A DNA stretch of 47,501 nt from a virus. Position numbers and translations under genes: made by a program. The DNA lies in the IMG/VR virus record IMGVR_UViG_3300034682_000391, positions 1 through 47,501 of that record; one strand, 5' to 3'. The notes below the pieces were generated by a model that made no database searches, was not told where the DNA came from, and worked only from the letters and a program-made list of their open reading frames with translations. This document shows, in pieces, positions 1-6,748 of this stretch (position 1 is its first letter; every line of letters begins with the position of its first letter).

Positions 1-417
1 CTACGGTAGTTTACTCTCCAGCGGGTTTTTGCTCAGGTAATCAGTACATTCCACCGTTGGGCGGTCAACCTTCTGCAGCTCCATCCCGTCATACTCAAGC
101 GTCGCGCCATCACGCTCCAGCGGATAGATATCCAGCTTGCGGGTAACGTTGTAGTAGCTGTCTGAACGCAGCATGATTTTACCCGGCACGGCAATCACGC
201 GCTGCCACTGGCGGCAGTCCAGCGTATCGCCCTCTTCGGTCACCACCAGCGTGGCAATCGCTTCAGGACTGACCAGGCTACTCTGCGGTCCTTTTGACTG
301 CCAGTATCCCGCCATATGCGCCGGGACAGGATGCTTGATCACATCCTGATAGTTATCGACCTGTACGCACCCGGTCAGTGCCAGCAGCGCGCCAGCAATT
401 GCTTTTTTTTTCATCAT
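1..417 (-). CDS. yedD: YedD-like outer-membrane lipoprotein (host gene)
   Basis: A complete 138-aa reading frame that I recognise as the enterobacterial lipoprotein YedD. It has a short signal peptide ending in a lipobox (LTGC, residues 14-17), and the family's typical segment VVTEEGDTLDCRQWQRVIAV in the middle. The lipidated protein should sit in the envelope; its function is unknown. Two ATG codons lie in tandem at the start, so the first residue is uncertain by one. It is the only clearly chromosomal gene in the window and lies outside the phage, which places the prophage junction just upstream of yedD. Its own promoter must lie in 418-620. Confidence 0.9.
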   Translation of the reverse strand: MMKKKAIAGALLALTGCVQVDNYQDVIKHPVPAHMAGYWQSKGPQSSLVSPEAIATLVVTEEGDTLDCRQWQRVIAVPGKIMLRSDSYYNVTRKLDIYPLERDGATLEYDGMELQKVDRPTVECTDYLSKNPLESKLP

Positions 418-626
418 CTTTCCTGCTTTCGAAGAAAAAAATATTGTGGCATTAAAGCGCTGCGGCTGCCAGCGAAGATAAAGGGCTTAAACCTGCATGC
501 CCATCATATGAGGATGCATTTTTCATAATCGACAAAGATCGTCCAAGAGCGCACCAAATAACAGATGGTTAGAGTCGTCGAAAACACCAGTCGTCTAAGT
601 TCACCTTAGAGCGAGTGATGCTTTAT
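418..626. other. Intergenic region with left host-phage junction
   Basis: About 210 bp without a gene, between the yedD start and the first phage gene. It should hold the yedD promoter and the left attachment junction. A small dyad (CTAAG-TTCAC-CTTAG) lies near 596-610. No tRNA or recognisable sRNA was seen here. The exact crossover cannot be placed without the sequence beyond 47501. Confidence 0.5.
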
Positions 627-643
627 GCCCCACCCATGCCCCA
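627..643 (+). repeat. Left copy of prophage-end direct repeat
   Basis: GCCCCACCCATGCCCCA ends one base before the stop codon of the first phage gene. It matches 47460-47476 at 16 of 17 positions, in the same orientation, so the pair brackets all phage genes. It also contains an internal repeat (ATGCCCCA twice). It may be the att core or an integrase arm-type site; the single mismatch argues against a simple core. Confidence 0.45.
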
Positions 644-961
644 TCAAACAATTTCCCTGTCATCACTTGCCCGGTTCAGTGTGTGCGTCAGTACGCCATG
701 CACCGTCACATCATCCAGGGCATCTCCCTCTATGGCCTCACCATATTCCGTGATTAATGCCTGGCCATGCAGTTTTACAAACTGATTTCTGCCATCCATG
801 GTAACCAGCAGCGTGTCGCCGTTACCCGCTCTTATGGCTACGTTAATAACAGCCCATCCGCATGACGTTTCGATCACCCGACAATTTCCGTCGATGCCAC
901 ACAGAGAATCGATGGTCAGTCGCTCTTCAACATAGTCAGTAGCCGGAGAAACAAACCCCAT
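644..961 (-). CDS. UmuD'-like protein lacking the protease serine motif
   Basis: A 105-aa protein. Its first residues (MGFVSPATDYVEERL) match UmuD starting at the residue just after the UmuD self-cleavage site (Cys24-Gly25), so it is built like pre-processed UmuD'. The C-terminal segment DDVTVHGVLTHTLNRA matches the end of UmuD. Where UmuD has GDSM with the catalytic serine, this protein reads TSCGWA. A lysine (K63 in FVKL) may correspond to the UmuD catalytic lysine. It overlaps the upstream gene (TGATG) and shares its LexA box, so expression should rise after DNA damage. By analogy with phage P1 HumD it could pair with UmuD or UmuC and alter Pol V. That role is inference; the homology and the missing motif are visible. 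Confidence 0.7.
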   Translation of the reverse strand: MGFVSPATDYVEERLTIDSLCGIDGNCRVIETSCGWAVINVAIRAGNGDTLLVTMDGRNQFVKLHGQALITEYGEAIEGDALDDVTVHGVLTHTLNRASDDREIV

Positions 962-1200
962 CAGAATACCCTCCCCATGTTGCGCAGGATCCAGTATCTG
1001 TTTTCACTGCCGTCGGTCGTCTTGTCAGCGAAGTCCGGCTGATAACGTTCTATCCACTGGTTTGCATCAGCCAGGCTAAAGTGCCAGTTCTTCTCTCGCA
1101 ACTTATCGATGAAGGCGTTCGTGCTGAGATAGCGATAGCCCTTTGGGTTTAGCTGTATGGCTTCAACGAATGCAGCCTGTATCTCATACTGCCGCGGCAT
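961..1200 (-). CDS. SOS-controlled 79-aa protein of unknown function
   Basis: Starts at the ATG at 1200, preceded by GAGG; an in-frame GTG four codons upstream is less likely. The 79-aa product (starting MPRQYEIQAAFVEAIQ) is soluble, rich in aromatic residues, and has no motif I can name. It is the first gene of the LexA-controlled pair and is translationally coupled to the UmuD'-like gene by a TGATG overlap. Pairs of this kind look familiar from other enterobacterial prophages, but I cannot assign a function. Linkage to a UmuD-like partner suggests a role in the SOS response or translesion synthesis. Confidence 0.7.
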   Translation of the reverse strand: MPRQYEIQAAFVEAIQLNPKGYRYLSTNAFIDKLREKNWHFSLADANQWIERYQPDFADKTTDGSENRYWILRNMGRVF

Positions 1201-1218
1201 AAATAACCTCACAATTAA

Positions 1219-1234
1219 CTGTATGCATATACAG
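1219..1234 (-). promoter_or_regulatory. LexA (SOS) box
   Basis: CTGTATGCATATACAG is a perfect CTG-N10-CAG LexA operator with an AT-rich core. It lies 18 bp upstream of the ATG at 1200. A plausible leftward promoter has -35 TTGATC at 1255-1260 and a -10 region overlapping the box, so LexA binding would block it. Confidence 0.88.
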
Positions 1235-1315
1235 TATTATCATTTGCAGGCTCAGATCAAGCGAAGCGAGTGAGGTGGTTTATAAGTGGCGGTTCGGGCT
1301 GGGGAAATAGTTGTG

Positions 1316-1337
1316 AAAAACCCGCCGAAGCGGGTTT
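1316..1337 (-). terminator. Intrinsic terminator after the ORF6N gene
   Basis: Stem AAACCCGC/GCGGGTTT with loop CGAA, followed on the minus strand by a T run. It ends leftward transcription from the antirepressor operon before the SOS unit. The same hairpin sequence recurs at 20527-20551. Confidence 0.85.
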
Positions 1338-1368
1338 GATAAGTCTATGCGCTCATAGTCGCTTCGAG

Positions 1369-2142
1369 TTAAAACAGTTTTCTAAGTTCAATGCTGTTGA
1401 CGGCCTTCCATGCCTCGGCAGGCCATGATTTAACGCTCCCGTAGGTTTCATCCGGTACATCTCTGGGCTTCATGCCATTAGCGGCACACCATTTCTTCAT
1501 CGGCCAGTGACTGAATGACTTACCAGTGACGCGCTGAACGGCCTTGATCGTCGCATGCTTCTTGCACTCACCCAATTTCTCCGCCAACGCATTAGCCTTA
1601 CGCTTCTCGGCTGAGGCTGTCGCCATCGCCGTGGCTTCACGCTTATCTGCGATCCAAAGCTTCTCTTTTACTGCTCGGTCACGCTGCTCTGTGATGATGC
1701 GGTTTTCCTTTACCTTTGACAGCAGATCTTCCAGTGCTGCTTCATAGGTAAGTGGAATGCCAGCAGAGGCGGCAGGACGAAAATACGAGTCCTCAAGACG
1801 TTCGAAGAAAGACCAAGCCTCGTCAGTGTCGACAATCTTAGACATACGGGCAGCGCCCTTCTCGGTCCAAAGAATAACGGAACGGGCTTTGCTCGAAATT
1901 TGTGCGTGACTATTAGTCACTCGCAAATCCTTCAACTCTTGACCTTTAATAGTGAAGATGTGAATGCCATCAATGAAGCGGCTAGCGTTGCGTGACAGGT
2001 TTTTCCGGATGTTAGCCTCGTCCGAACCATACCCTGCTGCCAGCGTTTCAGTCGTAACAACACGCAACCCATTCCATTCAATAACCGGCAGCGGCTGGGG
2101 ATCGACATTTCTCTCTTGAACTGCTAAATTTAACGACGTCAT
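1369..2142 (-). CDS. ORF6N-domain phage antirepressor-like protein
   Basis: A 257-aa protein starting at the ATG at 2142, which has a strong AAGGA site 8 bases upstream; a longer frame from 2214 lacks one. The N-terminal 110 residues (IEWNGLRVVTTETLAAGYG... then FIDGIHIFTIKGQEL) are an ORF6N DNA-binding domain, usual in phage antirepressors. A Lys/Glu/Ala-rich coiled region follows (about residues 115-195), then a C-terminal domain ending VNSIELRKLF. It is the last gene of the leftward arc-ant-like operon and ends at a strong terminator. The likely role is to inactivate a prophage repressor during induction or superinfection. The target repressor is not known. Confidence 0.75.
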   Translation of the reverse strand: MTSLNLAVQERNVDPQPLPVIEWNGLRVVTTETLAAGYGSDEANIRKNLSRNASRFIDGIHIFTIKGQELKDLRVTNSHAQISSKARSVILWTEKGAARMSKIVDTDEAWSFFERLEDSYFRPAASAGIPLTYEAALEDLLSKVKENRIITEQRDRAVKEKLWIADKREATAMATASAEKRKANALAEKLGECKKHATIKAVQRVTGKSFSHWPMKKWCAANGMKPRDVPDETYGSVKSWPAEAWKAVNSIELRKLF

Positions 2143-2172
2143 TAGTTGGATCCTTCTGACATGTTTCAATGG

Positions 2173-2207
2173 AAGCCGGCAGCTCGTAACTACCGGCTTT
2201 TCTATTT
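2173..2207 (+). terminator. Rightward hairpin-T-run opposite the ORF6N leader
   Basis: Stem AAGCCGG/CCGGCTT (2173-2179 and 2193-2199) followed on the plus strand by TTCTATTT. It is oriented to end a rightward transcript that would be antisense to the start codon and ribosome binding site of the ORF6N gene. This recalls the Sar antisense RNA of the P22 arc-ant region. No convincing rightward promoter was found. Confidence 0.4.
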
Positions 2208-2210
2208 GCA

Positions 2211-2831
2211 TCACTGCAAAATTCCTTTCCCGTATGAGAAGACGTTTTTCCAGTCACTATCTCCCCATGGTTGTTCTTTGATGTGATCTGTTTCGCGCTT
2301 AAGAATGGCGCGAGCCTTATTGATACCCCGGCTGTAATTAGTACCAATGGAGCTAAAGCGTGGCACCAGGCGGTGCTCAGCCACCAGCAGAAGGGGGTGA
2401 ACTTCACGACACGCCTCATACATAACCGCAGCAGAACGCCACAGATATGCCAAGGTGCATAATTCTTCGTCTGTAAACTGCTTAGCGATTGGTGAGTACT
2501 GAACCTCACGATCTAGAATGTCCAACACCCAGCGGCGGAATTCTTTGGCTACATCAGTACGGGCAAACATAGCAATCAGGTGAGCGCCTCGAAGGGAGAA
2601 GACTCGTACCTTTTTGCGGTAGTTTCCTGAGGTACTCACTTCGAGTACCTGAGTCATGCCACTGGTGAACTCATCTGCATACTTGTTATAAATCATCGTT
2701 ACGGCGCGACTGTTGGAGTACTGGAGTGCCTTAGCGAGATCTGAAGATGTTAGCCAGGTCCCCGCAATGTTGGACACTGGAACCAGTGCTTTACCTTGGA
2801 AGTTAAGATCCGATTTTGCTACAATATTCAT
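2211..2831 (-). CDS. Bro-N domain antirepressor
   Basis: A 206-aa protein. The ATG at 2831 has a good AGGAAT site and starts MNIVAKSDLNFQG; a longer frame from 2921 would overlap the arc-like gene. Residues 1-110 form a Bro-N domain (TWLTSSDLAKALQYSNSRAV, then YRKKVRVFSLRGAHLIAMFA and AKEFRRWVLDILDREV), found in phage antirepressors. The C-terminal half is unassigned. It follows an Arc-like gene and precedes the ORF6N gene, matching the arc-ant order of P22 immI. The 76-bp gap before it carries alternative hairpins that may control translation (2847-2894). Confidence 0.8.
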   Translation of the reverse strand: MNIVAKSDLNFQGKALVPVSNIAGTWLTSSDLAKALQYSNSRAVTMIYNKYADEFTSGMTQVLEVSTSGNYRKKVRVFSLRGAHLIAMFARTDVAKEFRRWVLDILDREVQYSPIAKQFTDEELCTLAYLWRSAAVMYEACREVHPLLLVAEHRLVPRFSSIGTNYSRGINKARAILKRETDHIKEQPWGDSDWKNVFSYGKGILQ

Positions 2832-2846
2832 GTCGATAATTCCTGT

Positions 2847-2894
2847 CTGGGATTTTTTCGATGAGAGGCCCAGGGTGTTAGCGCACTTCTGGGC
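2847..2894 (-). promoter_or_regulatory. Alternative hairpins between arc-like and ant-like genes
   Basis: On the transcript, GCCCAG (2889-2894) can pair with CTGGGC (2868-2873). That same segment can instead pair with CCCAG (2847-2851), which lies closer to the ribosome binding site. The two pairings exclude each other, as in an attenuator or translational switch. This is a reading of the sequence only. Confidence 0.4.
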
Positions 2895-2907
2895 TTCGCT
2901 TTTTTTA

Positions 2908-3081
2908 TCAAGCATTGGCACTAGCCTTACTTAAGATTTCATCTGCAAGTTGCAGGCGATAAAGGACCTCGTTATTTGCGGACCGAAATGAACGCTTTGC
3001 TCCCTCTGTAATCTTTTCCTTCATTTCTGCTGGCATTCGAACCAGCATGTTATTGCATGCTTTAACTTCAGGCTTTTTCAT
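2908..3081 (-). CDS. Arc-like ribbon-helix-helix repressor
   Basis: A 57-aa protein starting at the ATG at 3081, which has a clean AGGAG site; upstream starts do not. It has the Arc/Mnt pattern: a short beta segment (NMLVRMPAEMKEKI) followed by two helices with SANNEVLYRLQLAD, the region matching the Arc N-S-E-I motif. Arc represses the immI operon of P22, and this copy leads a leftward operon with two antirepressor genes. It probably binds the operator-promoter region at 3105-3139. Confidence 0.82.
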   Translation of the reverse strand: MKKPEVKACNNMLVRMPAEMKEKITEGAKRSFRSANNEVLYRLQLADEILSKASANA

Positions 3082-3104
3082 GTGATACTCCTTTGATTGC
3101 GGAA

Positions 3105-3139
3105 CAATATCATAATACTTCATCAATATGATATTTCAA
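3105..3139. promoter_or_regulatory. immI-like divergent promoter with dyad operator
   Basis: The inverted repeat AATATCAT (3106-3113) / ATGATATT (3128-3135) overlaps a leftward promoter with -35 TTGAAA (3134-3139), 16-bp spacer and -10 TATTAT (3112-3117), which would drive the arc-like operon. A rightward -10-like TATGAT (3127-3132) may serve the divergent repressor gene. The dyad is the natural binding site for that repressor or the Arc-like protein. Confidence 0.6.
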
Positions 3140-3158
3140 CCATGAAAAGTGAAGTTTA

Positions 3159-3872
3159 ATGAAAAAGTTGAAAATCAAATCCGGATTCTGGGAAAGAGTT
3201 TCTAAAGCGAGAGCTCTTAACTCACTGACACAAAAAGAGTTGGCTGATTTAGTCGGCGTTTCTCAGCGACAAATTGCTGCATATGAAAATGTAGAGTCGG
3301 AACCAAGAGAACGAACTTTGATGAAGTTAGCGGAAGCTTTAGGAACGACACCAGAATGGTTAGCAACTGGTGAGGGAGGAAGTAGGATCAAAGCCAGGAT
3401 ATCTCCTGCTGACACAGCAAGAAAAATTCCAATCATCGATTTGGAAGATGTTTTTTACCACCTGATGACGCCAGAACGGGAGCGCAGCGGCCTAAAATAT
3501 CATCCAACGGCCCTCGAACTGTCAGATCTGGCGTTTGCACTGATAATGACTGACGAATCAATGCAGCCTTTGTTTCCTTTGGGCTCGATAGTGATTTTTG
3601 AACCATGCATTTATGCAAAGGGTGGTGACTTTGTGGTTGCCGCTCAACTGGACAAACCCTCAATATTCCGACAGCTTTTGACGGGTGTAGATTCTGCAAT
3701 ACTGTCACCATTGGATACGCGCTACCCCACAGACACCTTTGAGAAGACTAATACTGCATTAATACCTGCAGTAGCTGTTGAAACATATCTTCCAGCCAGA
3801 GAAAGAATGTGGGACCGTGACGGATACGAGCCTTTTTTGGGAATTGGTAGAGAAAATTTTCAGACGAAATAG
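3159..3872 (+). CDS. XRE-family repressor with degenerate S24 domain (immI-like)
   Basis: A 237-aa protein. Residues 10-70 are a helix-turn-helix of the XRE type (TQKELADLVGVSQRQIAAYE). Residues 125-205 resemble the LexA/CI C-terminal domain: DESMQPLFPLGSIVIFEP keeps a serine (S134). The residue where LexA-family proteins have the catalytic lysine appears to be arginine (R171), and no Ala-Gly or Cys-Gly cleavage site is obvious. It may therefore dimerise but not self-cleave, and so not respond directly to RecA. It is transcribed divergently from the arc/antirepressor operon, the position of mnt in P22. It is the second repressor of this prophage; the first is at 36912-37616. Confidence 0.8.
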   Translation: MKKLKIKSGFWERVSKARALNSLTQKELADLVGVSQRQIAAYENVESEPRERTLMKLAEALGTTPEWLATGEGGSRIKARISPADTARKIPIIDLEDVFYHLMTPERERSGLKYHPTALELSDLAFALIMTDESMQPLFPLGSIVIFEPCIYAKGGDFVVAAQLDKPSIFRQLLTGVDSAILSPLDTRYPTDTFEKTNTALIPAVAVETYLPARERMWDRDGYEPFLGIGRENFQTK

Positions 3873-4000
3873 AATAGACCAAACCGTTAAAGAGCACCTG
3901 CTGGCATGATTAAAGCGCCTGCTGGTGCTGATAGATAGGTTTGAGAGAAAATATTACCTTTGGGGTAATCTTGAAATTAATTCAAATAAGGAAATGTGAA

Positions 4001-4381
4001 ATGAGGAAATTTATGTTGGCGGCAATGCTTGCAGCCGCTTTAGCAGGCTGCGCATCCTCAGGTAATCAGCAGTTGAAAAACGAAACTGAGACTAGCGTCC
4101 AGAGCAAAATTCAGGAAGGAAAGACGACGAAAGCAGAGGTCAAGAGTCTCTTTGGTTCGCCAGATGCAGTCTCATACACCGATGGCGGAAATGAGATCTG
4201 GAAGTATTCGTTCGCCAAAGTGAAAGTTAATGGCACCACATTCATACCGTTCTATGGACTTTTCCATAACGGAACAAATGGCACCAAGAAAGAACTGACC
4301 ATCCTCTTCAAAGGCGATAATGTTCAGAAATACACCATGGCAGAATCAGCTATTAACACGAAATCAGGCTGGGCTGACTAA
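4001..4381 (+). CDS. Lipoprotein with SmpA/BamE-like domain
   Basis: A 126-aa protein starting at 4001 after AAGGA. A signal peptide of about 17 residues ends in the lipobox LAGC, so it should be lipidated and exported. The mature part has a BamE/SmpA-like pattern (KIQEGKTTKAEVKSLFGSPD, then a GNEIWKYSF strand). It is transcribed rightward, against the late genes, next to the second repressor and ending in its own terminator. Such placement is typical of genes expressed from the silent prophage, so it may alter the host surface. Function is inferred only. Confidence 0.75.
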   Translation: MRKFMLAAMLAAALAGCASSGNQQLKNETETSVQSKIQEGKTTKAEVKSLFGSPDAVSYTDGGNEIWKYSFAKVKVNGTTFIPFYGLFHNGTNGTKKELTILFKGDNVQKYTMAESAINTKSGWAD

Positions 4382-4382
4382 A

Positions 4383-4406
4383 AAAAGCCCACACTAGTGG
4401 GCTTTT
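4383..4406 (+). terminator. Bidirectional terminator after the lipoprotein gene
   Basis: Perfect stem AAAAGCCCAC/GTGGGCTTTT with loop ACTA and a further T-rich tail. It ends the lipoprotein transcript. The A run on its other side would also let it stop leftward transcription leaving the tailspike gene. Confidence 0.88.
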
Positions 4407-4473
4407 ATTTTATTTAAAAAGATAACTAATAATCAATCCGCATGCTTAATACACATATGCAGGATTTATTTTA

Positions 4474-6690
4474 TCAAATACTGCTGGTATAGGTTGCACC
4501 AGAAAAAATGTTCTTCCATACCTTGGTTTGCACAACGACCTGGCCAGCTCCGCATGACAGGCTGCCATTTGTATTGTGGCATCCCGCACCATCTTGGGAC
4601 GTAATTTTAGACACGTCGCACGACACCCCCTGCATACCGCGTGCCAGTGTAACGGTACCCCCGTTAGATATGGCGACGGCGTTGTTTCCGTCAGTTTCTA
4701 CGGATCCGCGAAGGAAAACGCTGCTGCCGTTGGACGCCATGAACGTGTAACCTGAGTCGCCACGGTACCAGCAATTATCGACGAAAAGACGCGCGCTGGA
4801 TACATTAATAAAGTTAACTCCGGTCTGCACGCCAAACATGCCTGTGTTGCTAATATACACGTCAACCTGTTGCGTCTGCGTCTGAACTAACACTGCGCTA
4901 ACCCCATCTTCCTGAGTGCAGTTAGACATAAATATAGAGTCAACGCGTCCAGTTACCCCAACGCCACGATATGCGTAACCATAGGTGCTGTCATCAAAAT
5001 GGTAGTTACTGTCACTAATAACCAAGCGGCCTATGTAACCGCGGGTGTTTACTATCGCCGAATTAGGGTCTTTAATAAACAGGGTGTTGCAGTTGGAAAT
5101 ATGCAGTTTTTCAACTGTCACCTGCGATGCGCTGGCCCCGAGGTTAACTATGCTGTACGCCGTTCTCGGAGTTCCGTCTATAGTCATCGAATGCACGATG
5201 GTCTGAGCGTTAGTATCACCGGTAACCATAATAAGAGGCTGATTAGCGGCAGATTGAGACATTAAGTTCGTAATGCTCATGGTGTCAATCTCAACGGCAT
5301 AAGTAACTCCAGCTGGCTGCGGGCCATGGAGGCCGTCTATTACGATTGCTTGAGCACCCGGCCCTGGAGTAGCAAAAACATCGCTTATGGCCAGTCTCTC
5401 TATTTTCATGCGCCCACGACTCTGTGCATCACCCTTAGCATACAGTACGCAGTTACCGGATTGGCCGTAGAGTTTAGAAACACTTATGCTGCGAAAGGTG
5501 TTCATACCAGCGGTGCCGAGTGCCACAAGTGATGTAGCACGAGTGCCTTCGTCGTTATTGACGTTGCGAACGTAAATACCCTCGATATTGATGTTGACGA
5601 AGTCTCCGGGTTCAGCAATGTCGTAATTTGGGTAATCACCGTCTGTCAGGGCGCAGAAGTCATCACCGGTTACTCCGCTAAGATTTTTAATCCATGCGTT
5701 TTCAATCGGCGGCTGAAGGTGAATGCCATCCGAGATCGTGTTGAAGCGCAGTCCATCGGCGTAAAGGTTCTGAACTTTACAAATTAGCCAGCAGTATTTG
5801 CGGGAGTTACGGAACATGAGCCCGCCGCCGATGCGAAGCGTGGTTACGTTTTTGAAGATGGCACCCATGGCGTTAAGGCCGCTGAATGGCTTTTCAAGAC
5901 CGTTATAATCGAGAGTGCCTGCCCCCCATATTTCGATGATATCATCGGCGGTACCAGTTCCACCGTCGGTCTCGTAGGCGTAATTACGGAACAGGTTGCC
6001 GTTGTAGGAGCTGGCCGCGCGAATGGTTACCCCTGCGCCAATCCATAATCGCGTACCTGAGCGCAATACCCAAGCACGATCTGTAAGATATGTACCCGGC
6101 TTCTCGAAACGAATATCCCCGCCCGCGGCAAACATAGCATCCAGACCGGAGCCAATGATGTTTGTGGTGCTTGGTTCAATACCATACATCTGAGGGGTGC
6201 GGTATTGAATGGCAGAACCGACTGTACCAGCAGGATAGACAGATCCTACCGACAATCCAACCAACCCGGCACCACTTGTAGCCGCCAGCGCAGCACGCAG
6301 AGAAGCATCCCCTACTCCGATCCACGCTCCAGGCGCAATACCACCAGTGCTGGCTGGTGTTGAATTGGCCGGAACTACTTTCGGGCCGGATGCAAACGAA
6401 CCAGTCCATTTGTAATATTCGCCGTCGGCAGTGTTCAGCAGCACCTCATTTGGGTTGTTGATAGTCGCGCCGGTGGTGAAGGTCTTCCCGGTAAGAATCA
6501 CGTAACCATAGGCGGCCATGGCCTGCTGAGAAAGATAGTTCATTCCCTCAATGGTGTAGTGTTTCACACCAAAGCGATCAGTGTAGGTCCATCCCATCGA
6601 AGTGACGAACTCGTCAATTTTCCCTGCGTTGAACTTAAGGTCGCGAGGAGATTCACTTGGTACTGCGTCTTGAGTTGGTTGCGTAGCCAT
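4474..6690 (-). CDS. Tailspike protein, probable polysaccharide depolymerase
   Basis: A 738-aa protein. The first 125 residues form a conserved head/tail-binding module (FVTSMGWTYTDRFGVKHYTI, then ASTGGIAPGAWIGVGD) seen on many enterobacterial prophage spikes and fibres. The rest is Gly/Asn/Ser-rich with repeating short strands, as in a right-handed beta-helix (pectate-lyase-like) spike. Such proteins bind and often cleave capsule or O-antigen. Catalytic residues cannot be assigned by eye. It is the last late gene, separated from the tip gene by a terminator, a position that favours exchange of receptor specificity. The module boundary lies near residue 125-150. Confidence 0.85.
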   Translation of the reverse strand: MATQPTQDAVPSESPRDLKFNAGKIDEFVTSMGWTYTDRFGVKHYTIEGMNYLSQQAMAAYGYVILTGKTFTTGATINNPNEVLLNTADGEYYKWTGSFASGPKVVPANSTPASTGGIAPGAWIGVGDASLRAALAATSGAGLVGLSVGSVYPAGTVGSAIQYRTPQMYGIEPSTTNIIGSGLDAMFAAGGDIRFEKPGTYLTDRAWVLRSGTRLWIGAGVTIRAASSYNGNLFRNYAYETDGGTGTADDIIEIWGAGTLDYNGLEKPFSGLNAMGAIFKNVTTLRIGGGLMFRNSRKYCWLICKVQNLYADGLRFNTISDGIHLQPPIENAWIKNLSGVTGDDFCALTDGDYPNYDIAEPGDFVNINIEGIYVRNVNNDEGTRATSLVALGTAGMNTFRSISVSKLYGQSGNCVLYAKGDAQSRGRMKIERLAISDVFATPGPGAQAIVIDGLHGPQPAGVTYAVEIDTMSITNLMSQSAANQPLIMVTGDTNAQTIVHSMTIDGTPRTAYSIVNLGASASQVTVEKLHISNCNTLFIKDPNSAIVNTRGYIGRLVISDSNYHFDDSTYGYAYRGVGVTGRVDSIFMSNCTQEDGVSAVLVQTQTQQVDVYISNTGMFGVQTGVNFINVSSARLFVDNCWYRGDSGYTFMASNGSSVFLRGSVETDGNNAVAISNGGTVTLARGMQGVSCDVSKITSQDGAGCHNTNGSLSCGAGQVVVQTKVWKNIFSGATYTSSI

Positions 6691-6701
6691 ATTTATTCCA
6701 T

Positions 6702-6728
6702 AAAAAAACCCGGCGCGATGGCCGGGTT
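6702..6728 (-). terminator. Hairpin terminator between tip and tailspike genes
   Basis: Stem AACCCGGC/GCCGGGTT with a T run on the minus strand, in the 58-bp gap between the tip protein gene and the tailspike gene. It is one of a series of such hairpins in the late operon. Confidence 0.8.
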
Positions 6729-6748
6729 CGGTTGGTCGGGGATGGTTC

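Noticed and set aside
2078-2509. 143-aa minus-strand frame overlapping both antirepressor genes
   Set aside because: It overlaps two genes with clear ORF6N and Bro-N domains in another frame and has no start signal of its own.
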